8,112 nucleotides of DNA from a bacterium. GTDB lineage: Bacteria; Patescibacteriota; Saccharimonadia; Saccharimonadales; Saccharimonadaceae. Location of the stretch: positions 1 through 8,112 of the forward strand of contig JAKQOF010000039.1 in NCBI GenBank assembly GCA_029565375.1. Direction: 5' to 3'. Under the pieces are notes generated by a model. The model searched no databases and was not told where the DNA came from. It was given only the letters and a program-made list of their open reading frames with translations. Numbering within the stretch: the first letter of the stretch is position 1; each line of letters begins with the position of its first letter. This document shows, in pieces, positions 7,901 to 8,112 of the stretch. The translations under genes were made by a program, and so were the position numbers.

Positions 7901-8022
7901 TGTCCTATGACAAGGCTCGTAACATTGGTACCAGCGAAGCGCAGACGGCAATCATTGGACGTGCAAACGAGAGTGTTCTCACGCTCATTCTCAGCTCACT
8001 ACAAAGGATATTTGGCTTATGA
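1945..8022 (+). CDS. Giant secreted/surface protein: signal peptide, LamG domain split by 14 propeller blades, Ig/FN3-like repeats
   Basis: A 2025-residue modular exported protein, probably an adhesin or envelope-attached binding protein; the ligand is unknown. Residues 1-72 are basic and amphipathic and precede a hydrophobic segment (74-91) and a signal-peptidase-like AFA|AD site (96/97). LamG first half: about 137-245 (ALYHFDETSG, LDGNGDYVSV, HTIEAWTKFD). Propeller cassette: 253-963, 14 units of about 50 residues with LYAGLG..GDAEVWRWNGTAWTKIGGDGLNSGW-like content split over blades. LamG second half: about 970-1055 (DDQWHHIAATYNG, MRIYIDGVLDAS, FKGQIDEVRLS). A beta-sandwich module (1058-1168, DDGQTWQHWDGSTW and KWRAVLSSDG) follows. 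About seven Ig/FN3-like domains begin near 1173, 1306, 1421, 1524, 1622, 1718, 1810 and 1905, the last ones carrying VSWTTD, WSTNVAS and ISWTTDEPATSQVGY. The C-terminus is a short hydrophobic/amphipathic tail (about 2009-2025). There is no LPXTG motif or visible catalytic motif. Scattered Cys pairs suggest disulfides outside the cytoplasm. The TTG start is chosen by its ribosome binding site; M26 is the alternative. The stop overlaps the next gene's ATG. Confidence 0.9.
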   Translation: MRRRGVKFANFQKVTLLFLQSAYRLMRKLFRMVAHFFKKLHYYAAQKPHLFLMKHVRWYKKWHQWDYRSHAHSAIIVPYVFIIGAILLFTFKSAFAADLTTTWDFSTSSQFSFDSNTIETEGSSARLKAQNYISDGTTQALYHFDETSGITAADSSSNANTANVINNTSFTAGILSNAVSLDGNGDYVSVLDSASISLGGQHTIEAWTKFDTPFDSSASHDQGIVDKGNYRLYYNSASGKINYEIANTTGNSWTRQAGLDTNASWDADGKTIVRTTATDGSNKYVGLGLGTGDAEVWHWNGTVWNKVGGDGINGSWADQVFEDVNDLVIDNGILYAALGTSTAGDAEVWSCVLSANCNDWTKIGGDGINSGWAISTFESVNDLTAYGSNVYAALGNSANDAEVWRWNGTAWTKIGGDSLNSGWTTNYEAVQNIVNDGTNLYAGLGNTAGDSEVWRWNGTAWTKIGGDGVASSWATADNIEYVYSMHYFGGNLYVGTGSTAGDGDVWRYNGTAWTKIGGDGLNSGWAASTFELVGALTNDGTNLYAGLGNSNGDGEVYRWNGTAWTKIGGDGINSGWSTNQGDGVYSLAFDGGVLSAGLYDSAGNATYWEWTGTAWSLIGGGYVNKSWGFYNLQSVESSMTFEGRLYVGTGVSVAGNAQVWQFDGTTWEIIGGQGVNNSWTQDTYENVYTLQSFEGQLYAGLGTSANDAEVWRYDGSTWTKVGGDSLNSGWTTNYEGVYSLTPYNGDLYAGLGASANDAEVWRWDGSVWAKVGGDSLNSGWTTNYETVYAMTVYDDQLYASLGASTGDAEIWRYDGSTWTKVGGDGLSGSWNTVYEEVYVMRIYNGNLVAGLGSGTADAEIWQYDGATWTKIGGDDVNNSWSDGTYERVRSMAIYNGELYTGIGDTTGDGEVWRWDGTTWVKIGGNNLNSGWTSVVEYVSTLIDFRGKLYAGTGFSGNADAAVWSYGNNGYLSSTQTSQDDQWHHIAATYNGTSMRIYIDGVLDASEDIAVTMPDNTLPLYIGSTYGSGGRGEAQGYFKGQIDEVRLSSSARTAFNTVPYSTTKQTVALTNAAFTSGIRAYEGFLTSETLNGGSIGYQLSVDDGQTWQHWDGSTWAVASSLNDANVAVDVNTHIQTLPVTFSGVKWRAVLSSDGMQQTRLNSVTVTANSDITDPSVNASNVVARKTNGGSSLGSNAWTNGASPYFSWDAGADGESGILGYCLYLGQDNAADPTTTKGLLGTSPVSTGGNCQFITDQPSIDLGTANILGSALTTSTAPYYLLVSAIDKAGNIVASPAEFQFRFDNTAPSNPSFISAPSGFINTKEATLSWATSGGQAASDDASGLAGLQYRIGSSTWYGDTHDGTGTNSDLLANDGSYTTISTPDFDNIVDGTNTVYFRTWDQAGNVTTSYVSAALKINTDGSPSEPLNLAATPSSNTTNSFSFTWDTPVSYVGDANTLNYCYSINTAPSAVSCTYTGAGIRTLASGPYATLPGVNTLYVAAKDESGSINYASYGSVEFTANTTAPGIAGNLDIVDVSIKASSKWRLAITWDIPTSNADAVASYRIYRSTDASTYSLAGTSSSTTYIDAGLSQIMYYYRVSACDSTNNCSANSSVVSLLPTGKFTEAASLIGEPGNSNITTKRATVSWTTDRASDSKIALGTSSGQYGASEIGNSDQVSAHSIDLDNLAAGTTYYYIVKWTDVDGNTGTSQEYTFTTSPAPVVKEVITSKIGLSDAIIAFTSVNATKINVYYGVSESFGGLQTINTSNDESSYSINLAGLNDGTRYVYQLSAVDSEGTEYKGNIFSFTTPQRPRITNLRFQPVEGQPTSTQSVTWSTNVASTSTVTYGKIGSNGTDIQISKLETAHTVTIKGLEDDSEYFLIAQSRDADGNLAVSDQQNFRTALDTRPPSVSAVNIESTIRGSGSEARGQVIISWTTDEPATSQVGYAEGSTATVFNNKTSEDTQLTTQHIVVLSNLPTSKVYSIQVMSYDKARNIGTSEAQTAIIGRANESVLTLILSSLQRIFGL
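3148..3345 (+). repeat. 48-bp exact direct repeat, two copies 150 bp apart
   Basis: Bases 3148-3195 and 3298-3345 are identical, including synonymous positions, and both encode EVWRWNGTAWTKIGGD. Since neighbouring units use different codons for the same residues, the identity points to recent duplication or gene conversion between blades 3 and 4. Confidence 0.9.
4100..4298 (+). repeat. 49-bp exact direct repeat, two copies 150 bp apart
   Basis: Bases 4100-4148 and 4250-4298 are identical, encoding KVGGDSLNSGWTTNYE in blades 9-10 and 10-11. A related block at 4378-4406 resembles 4078-4106 with one base change, at two-unit spacing (300 bp). The codons (GGC, AGC, ACG) differ from those of the equivalent residues in blades 3-6, so this second homogenised group is distinct from the first. 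Confidence 0.9.
8003..8008 (+). promoter_or_regulatory. Ribosome binding site AAAGGA inside the end of the surface-protein gene
   Basis: AAAGGA lies 10 bases before the ATG at 8019, within the last codons of the surface-protein gene. It supports initiation at 8019 coupled to termination at 8022. Confidence 0.5.
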
Positions 8023-8112
8023 CAAAAACGGACAAACCCCACACATATCACGATACAAAACAATCGAAAACAATCATCAGTATTAAAGATGTGAGTCAAA
8101 ACTTCAAATCCG
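8019..8112 (+). CDS. Start of a probable ABC transporter ATP-binding protein, cut by window edge
   Basis: Only 31 codons are visible. After a polar N-terminal extension (MTKTDKPHTYHDTKQSK) comes TIISIKDVSQNFKS, the typical first beta strand of an ABC ATPase (pattern hIxhkdVsxxF), where the aromatic residue that stacks on adenine would follow shortly. Walker A would lie about 20 residues beyond the edge, so the family is not proven. The ATG overlaps the previous stop as ATGA, with an AAAGGA site 10 bases upstream, which implies the same operon and translational coupling. A transporter or FtsE/MacB-like ATPase beside a giant exported protein suggests a role at the envelope, but the link is inference. 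Confidence 0.6.
   Translation, partial: MTKTDKPHTYHDTKQSKTIISIKDVSQNFKS

Overview
The window looks like a piece of a small-genome bacterial chromosome, most likely Patescibacteria/CPR and possibly Candidatus Saccharibacteria. This rests on indirect signs: an extended -10 promoter style, apparently leaderless genes, a small two-helix membrane protein, and a giant modular surface protein next to an ABC ATPase. All genes read correctly with the standard bacterial code (TGA, TAA as stops), which argues against the Gracilibacteria/Absconditabacteria code. The lineage call is inference; no taxonomic marker gene is present.

Layout. Positions 1-894 (minus) hold most of folC, a Mur-ligase-family folylpolyglutamate/dihydrofolate synthase that runs off the left edge. 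A 58-bp divergent spacer follows, with two -10 elements placed so that both folC and the plus-strand membrane-protein gene (953-1540) could be transcribed without a leader. Positions 1541-1737 hold no gene but contain promoter-like sites, a UUCG hairpin and an unusual palindrome built from two inverted copies of the 5' half of the neighbouring tRNA. A complete tRNA-Arg with anticodon GCG lies at 1738-1814. Its encoded CCA is the base of a 19-bp terminator stem (1812-1853).

Positions 1945-8022 encode one giant protein of 2025 residues. In order it has a long basic N-terminus with a signal peptide, half of a LamG domain, 14 WTKIGGDG-type beta-propeller blades, the second half of the same LamG domain, a beta-sandwich module, and about seven Ig/FN3-like domains. 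It is probably a secreted or envelope-bound adhesin. The stop codon overlaps (ATGA) the start of a further gene, which begins like an ABC transporter ATPase and leaves the window at 8112; the two are probably co-transcribed and translationally coupled.

The best candidates for something new are the 14-blade (2 x 7) propeller cassette inserted inside a LamG fold, and the tRNA-derived palindrome that is antisense to the tRNA-Arg immediately downstream.
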